From positions 1,860,001 through 1,924,000 of the forward strand of contig OZ255841.1 of NCBI GenBank assembly GCA_965277835.1: 64,000 nucleotides of DNA. Reading direction: 5' to 3'. Shown piece by piece: positions 26,096 through 35,696 of this stretch (its first letter is position 1; each line of letters begins with the position of its first letter). A program made the position numbers and the translations under genes. The notes under the pieces were generated by a model. It searched no databases. It saw nothing but the letters and a program-made list of their open reading frames with translations, and was not told where the DNA came from. The stretch comes from Arcticimaribacter sp965277835. Its GTDB lineage: Bacteria > Bacteroidota > Bacteroidia > Flavobacteriales > Flavobacteriaceae.

Positions 26096-27367
26096 ATGCT
26101 GTCGAATAAAGTATTAATTATAACGTATTATTGGCCTCCGTCTGGGGGGTCGGGTGTACAGCGGTGGATGTACTTTGCAAAACATTTGAAGCAACTAGGG
26201 TGGGAGCCTATTATAATAACAGTTGATGAGCGACAAGCATCGTACGCTACATTTGATAGTAGTTTAAATAAGGAAGTTGAAAATATTCGAGTTATTCGAA
26301 CGGCTACCCGAGAACCTTTACGGTGGTATTCTTGGCTTATTAGCAGATCAAAGCAGAAAGGCATTCCGCAGGGGCAAGTAAAGCAAAAGCGTTTTTTCGA
26401 TAAAATTGCAGCTTATATTCGCGGAAATTATTTTATTCCCGATGCCCGAAAAGGGTGGGTACCTTTTGCCTTAAAGGCTGCAAAAAATATTTTGGCTAAA
26501 GAAGAAATATCTTGTGTTATTACAACAGGACCTCCACACTCTACGCACTTGGTTGGGCTTCGCTTAAAGCAACAATTGAACCTTAAATGGTGGGCAGACT
26601 TTAGAGACCCTTGGAGCGATTTATTTTATAATAAGCAATTATATAGAACCTCAAAAGCTAAGGCAAGAGACAGTCAATTAGAAACACAGGTTTTAAAAGC
26701 AGCTGACGGAGTGATTACTACCATTGGAGGAACATTACAAGAAAGCCTAAAAGCCAAAGCCCCCAAGCAAAAATTTGCAACTATTTTTAATGGTTATGAT
26801 GCTGATTTAATAAAGGATATAAAGACAACTTCAGTAAGCCCTTTTCATGTAGTTTATACGGGTTTACTAACCCATAATCAAGAATATAATGCTGTGGTGG
26901 ATGCACTGTCTTTTTTTCAAAAAGAAATATCAATTCGATTTTCATTAGCAGGGAATATTCCTTCTGAAATCATTGAAGAAATTAAACAGGAATTACCTCA
27001 AGTTGAGGTAATTAACCACGGCTATCTTTCGCATAGAGAAGCAATTACATTAACAAAAAGCGCAGATTTATTACTTAATTTTATTTTTATAGGCGCTCAA
27101 ACCCAAATGATTTCAGGGAAGCTATTAGAATATATAGCAACTGAAGCCCCTATACTTTCTTTGGGTGACCCCAATTCGGAGGCAGGAAAGTTTATAGCAC
27201 AAGGCACTTGTGGAGTAATGTTAGAGCCAAGTCAAAAAAATAAAATTAAAACGTTTATTAAACAGGTTATTGAAGGTAAAGGCGCATTAAAAAATAGCTT
27301 TCCTAATTTAAACAATTGGAGTAGAGAAGCCTTAACACATCAACTGATTAAAGACGTTTTGAGGTAA
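26096..27367 (+). CDS. Glycosyltransferase, GT4-like
   Basis: This 423-residue protein has two Rossmann-like halves. The N terminus has the glycine-rich LIITYYWPPSGGSGVQR typical of GT-B enzymes; the second half has FHVVYTGLLTHNQEY and a nucleotide-sugar binding region ending LGDPNSEAGKFI. It probably adds a sugar to a surface polysaccharide or lipid in the cytoplasm. No other polysaccharide gene adjoins it, so donor and acceptor are unknown. Confidence 0.87.
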   Translation: MLSNKVLIITYYWPPSGGSGVQRWMYFAKHLKQLGWEPIIITVDERQASYATFDSSLNKEVENIRVIRTATREPLRWYSWLISRSKQKGIPQGQVKQKRFFDKIAAYIRGNYFIPDARKGWVPFALKAAKNILAKEEISCVITTGPPHSTHLVGLRLKQQLNLKWWADFRDPWSDLFYNKQLYRTSKAKARDSQLETQVLKAADGVITTIGGTLQESLKAKAPKQKFATIFNGYDADLIKDIKTTSVSPFHVVYTGLLTHNQEYNAVVDALSFFQKEISIRFSLAGNIPSEIIEEIKQELPQVEVINHGYLSHREAITLTKSADLLLNFIFIGAQTQMISGKLLEYIATEAPILSLGDPNSEAGKFIAQGTCGVMLEPSQKNKIKTFIKQVIEGKGALKNSFPNLNNWSREALTHQLIKDVLR

Positions 27368-27408
27368 AAAGACTTATGGTATAATGTATTAAATTTAAAG
27401 TCTAGTTT

Positions 27409-27428
27409 TTATTATTGTTAAATAATAA
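27409..27428. terminator. AT-rich hairpin between convergent genes
   Basis: TTATTATT and AATAATAA form a perfect 8-bp stem with a 4-base loop, located between the convergent glycosyltransferase and marC-like genes. It has no GC pairs, so it is a weak candidate. Confidence 0.35.
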
Positions 27429-27440
27429 GGAACATCCAAC

Positions 27441-28013
27441 TTATATAATCTGACTAATATTTGAAGCAAATAGTTTTACTGCGATTGCCAAAAGAATTAC
27501 CCCAAAAATCTTACGAATAATATTAAGCCCGCTAGTACCTAAGATAGATTCTATTTTTTTTGAAGACTTTAGAATAATATAAACAATTATAATATTGATT
27601 ATAATAGCAATAATAATATTTATAAGCTGAAATTCTGCCCGAAGCGAGATTATAGAAGTCATAGTACCTGCTCCAGCAATCATAGGAAAAGCTATAGGTA
27701 CTACAGAAGCAGTTTCGGGGGCATCGTTTTTATAAAGGCTAATCCCTAAAACCATTTCAAGTGCTAAGAAAAAAATAATAAAAGAACCAGCAACAGCAAA
27801 GGAGTTAACATCAATACCAATTAAATTTAGAATCTGCTCTCCAAGAAACAAAAAACTTATCATGATAACACAAGACACCAAAGCGGCTTTTTCAGATTGA
27901 ATATGACCTACTTTTTTCCTTAGTGAGATAATAATAGGAACGTTTCCAATTATATCAATAACAGCAAAAAGAACCATCCCTGCTGTAAAAATTTCTTTTC
28001 CGTTAATGTTCAT
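27441..28013 (-). CDS. MarC-family integral membrane protein
   Basis: This 190-residue protein with about six membrane helices has the MarC family opening FAVIDIIGNVPIIISL and the later VVPIAFPMIAGAGTMTS. Despite the name, MarC proteins are not shown to confer multiple antibiotic resistance; the function is unknown. The 273 bases between it and the divergent era gene hold no gene or RNA I can recognise. Confidence 0.9.
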   Translation of the reverse strand: MNINGKEIFTAGMVLFAVIDIIGNVPIIISLRKKVGHIQSEKAALVSCVIMISFLFLGEQILNLIGIDVNSFAVAGSFIIFFLALEMVLGISLYKNDAPETASVVPIAFPMIAGAGTMTSIISLRAEFQLINIIIAIIINIIIVYIILKSSKKIESILGTSGLNIIRKIFGVILLAIAVKLFASNISQII

Positions 28014-28286
28014 TACATTTTTTTTGCAAAACTACTTCTTTTATAAATGATTTTAGGTTTAAAGTAGTTTCTTTTTAGTGGTGTAACTCGACTTATATGA
28101 AAAGTAGCAATAATTAATAATTTATTGAATGACAGTAAGAATAGTTATATTAAATAGTATTCTATTTTATTTAATACGTCTATAATTTTCTCGTACTTTG
28201 TTTCAAAGTTGTGTCTCGTTTTTCTGATTTTACAATTTACTGACATTCAGCAGCAAACATAAATTATTATAGCTCTTATTGAGTAT

Positions 28287-29171
28287 ATGGAAAAGTATAG
28301 ATCCGGTTTTGTTACTATTATAGGTAATCCCAATGTAGGGAAATCAACCCTAATGAATGCTTGGGTAAATGAGCGTCTTTCTATAGTTACTCCAAAAGCA
28401 CAAACCACACGGCATCGTATTTTAGGAATAATTAATGGGGATGATTATCAAATGATTCTCTCGGATACCCCAGGGATAATAAAACCTAGTTATGAAATGC
28501 AGTCTTCAATGATGGACTTCGTGAAAGGGACATTAGAGGATACTGATATTTTAATCTATATGGTTGAAGTTGGAGAGAAAGAAATAAAAGACACTTTTTT
28601 GCTAGATAAAATAAAAGCTATAAAAACCCCTGTTTTATTATTGATTAATAAGATTGATATAGCCGATGAAAAAATGTTACTGGCTACTATTGATTTCTGG
28701 AAAGAACAACTACCTATGGCGGAGGTTTTTCCTATATCGGTAATCACAGATTTCTCAGTTAAGGAAGTTTTAAATTATATTATCGAAAAATTACCAGAGG
28801 GTCCTGCATATTTTCCAAAAGATCAATTAACAGATAAATCGCAACGCTTTTTTGTAAACGAAGCCATTCGCGAACAAATACTTCAATTTTATTCTAAGGA
28901 AATTCCGTATGCAGTAGAGGTAGATACTGAGGATTTTTTGGAAGAAAAAAATATTATTAAAATTCGTTCTATTATTATGGTAGAACGTAAAACACAAAAA
29001 GGAATAATCATTGGACATAAAGGAGCTGCTTTAAAGCGGGTAGGGGTAGCAGCACGAAAAACACTTGAAACTTTTTTTGGAAAAAGAATACATTTAGAAC
29101 TGTATGTAAAAGTCAATAAAGACTGGAGAAGCGACGTAAATCAGCTTAAACGCTTCGGATATAAACAATAA
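28287..29171 (+). CDS. era: GTPase Era
   Basis: This 294-residue GTPase checks maturation of the 3' end of 16S rRNA and 30S assembly. It has the G1 motif GNPNVGKS (13-20), the G3 motif DTPGI, the G4 motif NKID and a C-terminal KH domain with GHKGAALKRVG (about 238-250). It lies 64 bases before der, another ribosome-assembly GTPase. Confidence 0.97.
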   Translation: MEKYRSGFVTIIGNPNVGKSTLMNAWVNERLSIVTPKAQTTRHRILGIINGDDYQMILSDTPGIIKPSYEMQSSMMDFVKGTLEDTDILIYMVEVGEKEIKDTFLLDKIKAIKTPVLLLINKIDIADEKMLLATIDFWKEQLPMAEVFPISVITDFSVKEVLNYIIEKLPEGPAYFPKDQLTDKSQRFFVNEAIREQILQFYSKEIPYAVEVDTEDFLEEKNIIKIRSIIMVERKTQKGIIIGHKGAALKRVGVAARKTLETFFGKRIHLELYVKVNKDWRSDVNQLKRFGYKQ

Positions 29172-29235
29172 ACTAATACGCATACGTTTTTAGTCTTTTT
29201 AAAAACTTATTTTTGCAACTCAAAATCACTGTAAA

Positions 29236-30537
29236 ATGAATGCAATTGTTGCTATAGTAGGGAGACCTAACGTTGGAAAATCTACTTTTTTTAATCGTAT
29301 GATTCAAAAAAGAGAAGCAATTGTAGATGCTGTAAGTGGTGTTACCCGAGATCGCCATTATGGGAAAACGGATTGGAATGGTAAAGAATTTTCATTAATT
29401 GATACAGGAGGTTACGTAGTAGGTAGCGATGATGTTTTTGAAAAAGAAATAGATAAACAAGTAGAGTTGGCTATTGAAGAAGCAGATGCAATAATTTTTA
29501 TGGTAGATGTGGAAAGTGGGATTATAGGGTTAGATAAAGAAGTAGCTCAGCTACTTCGGCGTTCTAAAAAACCTGTTTTCCTTGCGGTAAACAAAGTTGA
29601 TAATGCTATGCGCCAAGTAGATGCAGCAGAATTTTTTGGTTTAGGTTATGAAAAAATATATCCTATATCGGGGAATAATGGAGCAGGATCCGGAGAACTT
29701 CTCGATGATTTGGTCAAGTCATTACCCGAAAGAGTAGATAATGATGAGGAGGTTCCACGCTTTGCGGTTGTAGGAAGACCTAATGCAGGAAAATCATCGT
29801 TTATAAATGCGTTGATAGGTAAAAACCGATATATTGTAACTGATATACCAGGAACTACGCGCGATAGTATTGACACACGTTATAACCGTTTTGGATTTGA
29901 ATTTGACCTAGTTGATACTGCTGGGATTAGACGTAAGGCAAAAGTTAAGGAAGACATTGAGTTTTATTCTGTTATGCGCTCTGTTCGGGCTATAGAGTAT
30001 TCGGATGTTTGCATTTTAGTTGTTGATGCTACTCGTGGTTTTGACGGGCAAGTACAGAACATTTTTTGGTTAGCTCACCGAAATCAAAAGGGGATTGTTA
30101 TTGTAGTTAATAAATGGGACTTGGTTGAGAAAGGACAGAATATAACTAAAATGTTTGAAAAAGAAATTTACTCTAAAATAGCTCCTTTTATTGATGTTCC
30201 AATTGTTTTTATTTCTTCTATTTCAAAACAACGAATTTTTAAAGCTATAGAAACTGCGGTTGAAGTTTATAAAAACCGAAGTAATCGAGTACCTACTAGA
30301 AAACTAAACGACACTCTATTGCCAATTATGGAGGCTACACCTCCACCTGCGTATAAAGGAAAGCAAGTTAAAATTAAATTTTGCACACAGTTACCTACAA
30401 ATCATCCTCAGTTTGCATTTTTTTGCAATTTACCTCAATATGTAAAAGATCCATATAAGCGTTTTTTAGAAAATAAAATGCGAGGTATTTTTAATTTTAG
30501 AGGTGTACCAATAACCTTGTTTTTTAGAAAAAAGTAA
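29236..30537 (+). CDS. der: GTPase Der (EngA)
   Basis: This 433-residue protein has two tandem GTPase domains, unique to Der. The G1 motifs are GRPNVGKS (9-16) and GRPNAGKS (about 180-187), each followed by DTGG or DTAG and NKVD or NKWD. A C-terminal KH-like domain completes it. It acts in 50S subunit assembly. It converges with the MerR-type gene, leaving 4 bases between the stops. Confidence 0.97.
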   Translation: MNAIVAIVGRPNVGKSTFFNRMIQKREAIVDAVSGVTRDRHYGKTDWNGKEFSLIDTGGYVVGSDDVFEKEIDKQVELAIEEADAIIFMVDVESGIIGLDKEVAQLLRRSKKPVFLAVNKVDNAMRQVDAAEFFGLGYEKIYPISGNNGAGSGELLDDLVKSLPERVDNDEEVPRFAVVGRPNAGKSSFINALIGKNRYIVTDIPGTTRDSIDTRYNRFGFEFDLVDTAGIRRKAKVKEDIEFYSVMRSVRAIEYSDVCILVVDATRGFDGQVQNIFWLAHRNQKGIVIVVNKWDLVEKGQNITKMFEKEIYSKIAPFIDVPIVFISSISKQRIFKAIETAVEVYKNRSNRVPTRKLNDTLLPIMEATPPPAYKGKQVKIKFCTQLPTNHPQFAFFCNLPQYVKDPYKRFLENKMRGIFNFRGVPITLFFRKK

Positions 30538-30541
30538 AGCC

Positions 30542-30871
30542 TTAGATATTATCGCGAAGAGCCTCTAATTCTTTTTTAATGTCTTTGAGTTTTTTGAGAA
30601 CAACAAGCTTATCTTCTATTTTCTTTTTAGAGATTTTTAATTGGTTTTTTGCTCCTTCGATTGTCATCCCTTTTTCTTTGAGCAAGTGATAAATAAGCCG
30701 AATATTTTCGATGTCTTTAGGAGTGTACTTTCTAAAGCCTTTTGTTTTTTTTTGAGGTTGAATTTCTTTAAATTCTTTTTCCCAATAACGTAAAAGAGAC
30801 GTATTTACTTTGAAATGTGTTGCAACCTCGCCAATAGTATAATACCTTTTCTCGGGTAAATTAAGTTTCAT
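30542..30871 (-). CDS. MerR-family transcriptional regulator
   Basis: This 109-residue protein has a winged helix typical of MerR (YTIGEVATHFKVNTSLLRYW, about 11-30) and a coiled-coil C terminus. There is no cysteine-rich or other effector domain, so it belongs to the short form common in Bacteroidetes next to an M23 peptidase. It follows that peptidase gene by 3 bases, so the pair is probably an operon. Targets are unknown. Confidence 0.88.
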   Translation of the reverse strand: MKLNLPEKRYYTIGEVATHFKVNTSLLRYWEKEFKEIQPQKKTKGFRKYTPKDIENIRLIYHLLKEKGMTIEGAKNQLKISKKKIEDKLVVLKKLKDIKKELEALRDNI

Positions 30872-30874
30872 GAC

Positions 30875-31846
30875 TTAATCAAAAGACTGATTTTCTTGAG
30901 ACGCCTGAATAATAAGTGCTTCAAATTCTGAAGGGCTAAGATTACCGTAATAAAAGTTTAGCGGATTTATTTTTTTTCTGTCTTTAAAAATCTCATAGTG
31001 TAGGTGAGGTGCAACAGAACGCCCTGTGTTTCCTACATAACCGATAATGTCTCCACGTTTTACTTTATTTCCACGTCTAACGTTATATTTACTCAAATGC
31101 GCATATAGGCTTATATAACCAAAACCATGGTCTATTCGAATATGATTTCCATAGCCAGCAGCACGATTATCTGCACGTATAATTTTCCCGTCACCAGTTG
31201 CATAAATAGGCGTTCCTTGTTTTGCAGAAAAATCCATTCCATAATGTTTTTTTCTAGTTTTAGTAAACGGGTCTGTTCTCCATCCAAAACCAGAAGCCAT
31301 TCGCTTTAGATCTTTCGATCGAACAGGTTGTATAGAAGGGATAGCTGCCAAAAGTTCTTCTTTACGCTCGGCAAGCTCTTGAATTTCGTTTAATGACTTA
31401 GACTGAACAATCATCATTTTAGAAAGAATATCTATTTTTTCAGTAGTGTTGATAATCAATTCAGAATTATTAAACCCTTCGAGAACTTTATATCGGTTAA
31501 CACCGCCAAAACCAGCTCTTCTTTGCTCTTTAGGAATTGGGCTCGCTTCAAAATAAATACGATAAATATCATTATCACGCTCTTCAATATTGCTAAGTAC
31601 ATTTTGCATTTGATTAACTCTCTGATTAAGAATATCAAATTGAAGCTCGTAGTTTTTTAGTTCTCGCTGTTGCAAAAGCTCTTGAGGGGTGTTTAAAAAA
31701 TTAGTGTTTAGTAAAATAAATAGCCCTATAATTCCGAATAAAAAAGCTGAAATTAAAAACAAGAATAAATTAGAAATTTTAAGTTTCTTGCTAGGTCGTA
31801 TAGGACGATAAGATAAGGTGTCCGAATCGTAATAATATTTAACCAT
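30875..31846 (-). CDS. M23 (LytM) family peptidoglycan endopeptidase, membrane anchored
   Basis: This 323-residue protein has one N-terminal membrane anchor (about 25-50), a coiled coil (about 60-100) and a C-terminal M23 metallopeptidase domain. Zinc ligands are seen in KHYGMDFS and in the final HLHYE. Such enzymes cut peptide crosslinks in the periplasm or activate amidases for cell division. The ATG at 31846 (MVKYYYDSD) is preferred over an in-frame TTG two codons upstream. Confidence 0.93.
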   Translation of the reverse strand: MVKYYYDSDTLSYRPIRPSKKLKISNLFLFLISAFLFGIIGLFILLNTNFLNTPQELLQQRELKNYELQFDILNQRVNQMQNVLSNIEERDNDIYRIYFEASPIPKEQRRAGFGGVNRYKVLEGFNNSELIINTTEKIDILSKMMIVQSKSLNEIQELAERKEELLAAIPSIQPVRSKDLKRMASGFGWRTDPFTKTRKKHYGMDFSAKQGTPIYATGDGKIIRADNRAAGYGNHIRIDHGFGYISLYAHLSKYNVRRGNKVKRGDIIGYVGNTGRSVAPHLHYEIFKDRKKINPLNFYYGNLSPSEFEALIIQASQENQSFD

Positions 31847-31904
31847 AAACAAATTTCTTATAAATTTTCATTTCTTTTGCATAATGAAATAAAAATTATT
31901 TCGA

Positions 31905-31912
31905 CAAATATA
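31905..31912 (-). promoter_or_regulatory. -7 box of the M23 peptidase/MerR operon
   Basis: The minus strand reads TATATTTG, matching TAnnTTTG, about 59 bases before the ATG. No TTG was found at the right spacing, so support is partial. Confidence 0.4.
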
Positions 31913-31957
31913 ATAAAATTTATACTTTGTTTATAACACTATAAAATTATAGCTCTG

Positions 31958-34570
31958 ATGAAATCAGTAGAAGTACGTCAACATTTTCTAGATTTTTTTG
32001 CATCTAAAGCTCATAAAATTGTATCCTCCGCTCCAATGGTTGTGAAGAATGACCCTACATTAATGTTTACGAATGCAGGGATGAATCAGTTTAAAGAATA
32101 TTTTTTAGGGAATAATATACCCGATAATTTACGTATAGCCGATACTCAAAAATGTCTTCGCGTGTCGGGGAAACATAACGATTTAGAAGAAGTAGGTATA
32201 GATACATATCACCATACTTTTTTTGAAATGCTTGGTAATTGGAGTTTTGGCGATTATTTTAAAGAAGAAGCCATTATGTGGGCTTGGGAATTACTAACCG
32301 ATGTTTATAAAATAGACCCTTCTATTTTATATGTCACAATATTTGAAGGAGACCAAAGTGATCGTTTAGCAAAAGATGAAGAGGCATATAATTTTTGGAA
32401 AAAAATATTACCCGAAGACAGAATCCTTTTGGGAAGTAAGAAAGATAATTTTTGGGAGATGGGTGATCAAGGTCCTTGTGGTCCCTGTTCAGAAATTCAT
32501 ATAGACATAAGAACCGAGAAAGAAAAAAAAGAAGTCTCTGGGGCTTCTTTGGTTAATATGGATCATCCTCAGGTTATAGAGGTTTGGAATTTAGTATTTA
32601 TTGAGTTTAATAGAAAGGCAAATGGGAGTTTAGAAAAGCTACCTACTCAACATATTGATACAGGAATGGGTTTTGAACGCCTCTGTATGGTATTACAAAA
32701 TAAAACATCAAACTATGATACAGATGTTTTTATGCCTTTAATTCGAGAAATAGAACATAAAACAGGTATAGCCTATAAAGTAGAGGAAACTACCGACCGT
32801 GCAATGCGTGTAATAGTAGACCATATAAGAACGGTTTATTTTGCTATTGCAGATGGGCAACTGCCAAGTAACACAGGAGCAGGATATGTTATTAGAAGGA
32901 TTTTAAGAAGGGCTATCCGTTATGGATATACATTTCTTAATCTTAAAAAACCTTTTATCTATAGCTTAGTAGATAGTCTAGAAAATCAAATGGGAGAGGT
33001 GTTCCCAGAATTGATTAAACAAAAAGATCTAACAAAAAATGTTATTCGCGAAGAAGAGATGTCATTTCTCAAAACTCTAGATCAAGGGCTTTTAAGGTTA
33101 GATGATTTGATGGCAAAAACTAAGGGAAAAACTTTAGCAGGAGATCAAGTGTTTGAGTTATACGACACTTATGGTTTCCCTTTAGATTTAACCGCTTTGA
33201 TTGCACGTGAGAACGGTTTTGAGGTAGATGAAGTAGGGTTTGAAAAAGCTATGGATGCTCAAAAAAGCCGTTCTCGAACAGCTTCAGCATCAAACACAGA
33301 AGATTGGGTAGAAGTTAATAAATTATCAATAGAGGGTTTTATTGGTTATGATACTCTTGAAACGTCAGTGCAAATTATACGTTACCGTAAGATTAATTTA
33401 CCAAAATTAGGAACACGATATCAACTGGTGTTTAATAAAACCCCATTTTATCCTGAAGGAGGAGGTCAGGTTGGTGATAAAGGAACCTTAATAACATCGG
33501 GTGGGGAAACCATAATTATTGAAAATACCAAGAAAGAGAATAATTTAATCATACATTTTGCAAAAACACTCCCTCAAAATATTGCAGATGTATTTACAGC
33601 AAAGGTAGATGCTTTAGAACGTTTTCGTTCAGAGTGTAACCACTCCGCTACACACTTAATGCATCAAGCTCTTCGTAATATTTTGGGTACCCATGTAGAG
33701 CAAAAAGGGTCTATGGTGCAGGGGAGTAACCTTCGTTTTGATTTTTCGCACTATGCAAAAGTAACTCCCAAAGAGCTTAAAGAAGTAGAGGACTTTGTTA
33801 ACGCTCGAATTAATGAAAAAATTAATTTAGAAGAAAACAGAAGTATTCCTGTAGCCGAAGCAATGAAATCAGGTGCAATGGCTTTGTTTGGAGAAAAGTA
33901 TGGAGATAAGGTACGTACTATTCGTTTTGGAGATTCTATAGAACTTTGTGGAGGAACCCATGTAAAAAATACCGCAGACATATGGTATTTTAAAATTGTT
34001 TCTGAAAGCGCTGTTGCTTCTGGCATTAGAAGAATTGAAGCTATTACAGGCGATGCAGTTCAAGACTTTTTTCAAAACCAAACGGTTGCATTAAATGACA
34101 TTAATGAAAGCCTTAAATATCCGCAAAATTCTATTAAAGCAATTCGCAGTTTACAAGAAGAAAATATAAGTTTAAAGAAAGAGATTGAAGTTTTATTGAA
34201 GTTAAAAGTTCAAGCGATAAAGAAAGATTTAGATTCACAAATTGAACAAAAAGGAGGCGTTGATTTTTTGGCAGCCGAAGTAGATTTGACTCCAGCTGCA
34301 ATAAAAGATCTGGCATTTGAAATGGGTCAAGGGAAAGACAATTTGTTTTTGGTGTTGGCAACTCAAAAAGGAGGTAAACCTTTGATTAGTTGTTACATAT
34401 CCAAAAAACTAGTTGAAGAACGTTCGCTCCATGCAGGGCAAATTGTTAAAGACCTTGGGAAACATATCGAAGGTAGTGGGGGTGGGCAATCTTTTTTTGC
34501 AACCGCTGGGGGTAAAAATCCCGAAGGAATAAAAAAAGCTATAGAAGCTTCGGGGAGTTTTATTCTTTAA
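31958..34570 (+). CDS. alaS: Alanyl-tRNA synthetase
   Basis: This 870-residue enzyme charges tRNA-Ala and edits mischarged serine and glycine. It has the class II catalytic core (FTNAGMNQFK near residue 40), a tRNA-recognition domain, the editing domain with zinc ligands HSATH (His562, His566) and CGGTH (Cys664, His668), and the C-terminal C-Ala region ending GSGGGQSFFATAGG. The length is standard. It is divergent from the M23 gene. Confidence 0.97.
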   Translation: MKSVEVRQHFLDFFASKAHKIVSSAPMVVKNDPTLMFTNAGMNQFKEYFLGNNIPDNLRIADTQKCLRVSGKHNDLEEVGIDTYHHTFFEMLGNWSFGDYFKEEAIMWAWELLTDVYKIDPSILYVTIFEGDQSDRLAKDEEAYNFWKKILPEDRILLGSKKDNFWEMGDQGPCGPCSEIHIDIRTEKEKKEVSGASLVNMDHPQVIEVWNLVFIEFNRKANGSLEKLPTQHIDTGMGFERLCMVLQNKTSNYDTDVFMPLIREIEHKTGIAYKVEETTDRAMRVIVDHIRTVYFAIADGQLPSNTGAGYVIRRILRRAIRYGYTFLNLKKPFIYSLVDSLENQMGEVFPELIKQKDLTKNVIREEEMSFLKTLDQGLLRLDDLMAKTKGKTLAGDQVFELYDTYGFPLDLTALIARENGFEVDEVGFEKAMDAQKSRSRTASASNTEDWVEVNKLSIEGFIGYDTLETSVQIIRYRKINLPKLGTRYQLVFNKTPFYPEGGGQVGDKGTLITSGGETIIIENTKKENNLIIHFAKTLPQNIADVFTAKVDALERFRSECNHSATHLMHQALRNILGTHVEQKGSMVQGSNLRFDFSHYAKVTPKELKEVEDFVNARINEKINLEENRSIPVAEAMKSGAMALFGEKYGDKVRTIRFGDSIELCGGTHVKNTADIWYFKIVSESAVASGIRRIEAITGDAVQDFFQNQTVALNDINESLKYPQNSIKAIRSLQEENISLKKEIEVLLKLKVQAIKKDLDSQIEQKGGVDFLAAEVDLTPAAIKDLAFEMGQGKDNLFLVLATQKGGKPLISCYISKKLVEERSLHAGQIVKDLGKHIEGSGGGQSFFATAGGKNPEGIKKAIEASGSFIL

Positions 34571-34588
34571 AAGATTAAAAAAGAAATT

Positions 34589-34768
34589 AAAAAAATAGGA
34601 TTAAGCACATTAGAAACTAATGCTTTGGTTAATTTTGATACTCATATAGAACAATCATAATTCTCATAGAGTTTAAAATTTCTTGTGAAAAATTACTTTA
34701 TACTTTCCCCTATCAAAAGGGTTTTAACAACCAAAGGATATTGTAAAGTTTATGATTCTTTAATATAA
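34589..34768 (+). pseudogene. Decayed duplicate: end of the methyltransferase gene plus start of the next gene
   Basis: Bases 34589-34657 match 35585-35653, near the 3' end of the intact methyltransferase gene, at 65 of 69 positions. The frame then meets a stop where the intact gene continues. A short frame at 34685-34768 reads TKGYCKVY, resembling TKGFCTVH at the start of the protein encoded at 35697. Order and spacing are therefore the same as in the intact pair downstream, so this looks like the leftover of a tandem duplicate of the cassette. It fills most of the 210-base gap after alaS. Confidence 0.8.
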
Positions 34769-34780
34769 TAAAACTTTAAT

Positions 34781-35692
34781 ATGAACTGCCCAATTTGTTT
34801 TTCGATTAATATTATAGAACAAAGTCCTTATAGAAATACGCACATTTGTTTTCAAGGGATGAAACGCGTATTATGTACTTCTTGTAGTTTTCAATTTGTA
34901 TCACCAATGCCTAGCGAAGAAGAATTGGAGGCATATAATAATAGTTATCATGATAGTGCTCATGGTGGACAAGAAAGAGATATAAAAGCGCAAGCTTTTT
35001 TTAGCGGAATAGCCCGAACAAGATTACACTTTATAGAACAAAACATTTCTTTAAGTAAAGAGAATAAATATACTTTAATTGAAATTGGTCCTGGACCCGG
35101 AGCATTTGCTGCTGTTTGGCTAAAACGTTTCCCTAATTCTACCTATTATGCTATTGAAACTGATGTTTCTTGTCATGAAGCCCTTAAAAATTTAGGTGTT
35201 ACTTTAATAAACCCTTCTGACATTAAAAGTTATAAAGAAACTGCTGATTTTATAGTTATGTCTCATGTTTTAGAGCATGTCATAGATCCATTTTCGTTTC
35301 TCAATTACTATCTCAAAATGTTAAAACACAATGGGCACGTGTTTGTTGAGATACCCTGCAATGATTGGCAACACAAAGATATGATTGAACCTCATTTATT
35401 GTTTTTTGATAAAAAGCCTATGTATGAACTACTTAAAAGACTTGAAATGGTTCCATTAAAAGTGAGTTATTATGGGACTAGAATACGACAATTAAATAAC
35501 CCTATTTCAAAATTTTTTAAACAATTAAGGAGGTTTCTTTTTAGAAAAGGGATTACTTATTATCATCCTCAAAAGAGAAAGTTAAAAAAAATAGGATTAA
35601 GTACATTAGAAACTAATGCTTTGGTTAGTTTTGATGCTCATATGGAACAATCAGAGCCATCGTGGTGGTTGAGGGTTCTTTTTAAGAAATGA
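34781..35692 (+). CDS. Zinc-ribbon SAM-dependent methyltransferase
   Basis: This 303-residue class I methyltransferase has an N-terminal zinc ribbon (Cys3, Cys6, Cys32, Cys35). SAM-binding motif I is LIEIGPGPGAFA (about 102-113), followed by the MSHVLEHVIDPFSFL segment typical of Methyltransf_11/23 enzymes. Relatives with this layout often act on sugars or lipids of surface glycans. It heads a three-gene rightward group: the next start is 4 bases after its stop. The substrate is unknown. A decayed copy of its tail lies just upstream. Confidence 0.82.
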   Translation: MNCPICFSINIIEQSPYRNTHICFQGMKRVLCTSCSFQFVSPMPSEEELEAYNNSYHDSAHGGQERDIKAQAFFSGIARTRLHFIEQNISLSKENKYTLIEIGPGPGAFAAVWLKRFPNSTYYAIETDVSCHEALKNLGVTLINPSDIKSYKETADFIVMSHVLEHVIDPFSFLNYYLKMLKHNGHVFVEIPCNDWQHKDMIEPHLLFFDKKPMYELLKRLEMVPLKVSYYGTRIRQLNNPISKFFKQLRRFLFRKGITYYHPQKRKLKKIGLSTLETNALVSFDAHMEQSEPSWWLRVLFKK

Positions 35693-35696
35693 GCTT

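Noticed and set aside
34685..34768. 27-codon frame starting with GTG considered as a small gene
   Set aside because: It resembles the beginning of the gene at 35697 and lies after a decayed methyltransferase tail, so it is better explained as a remnant.
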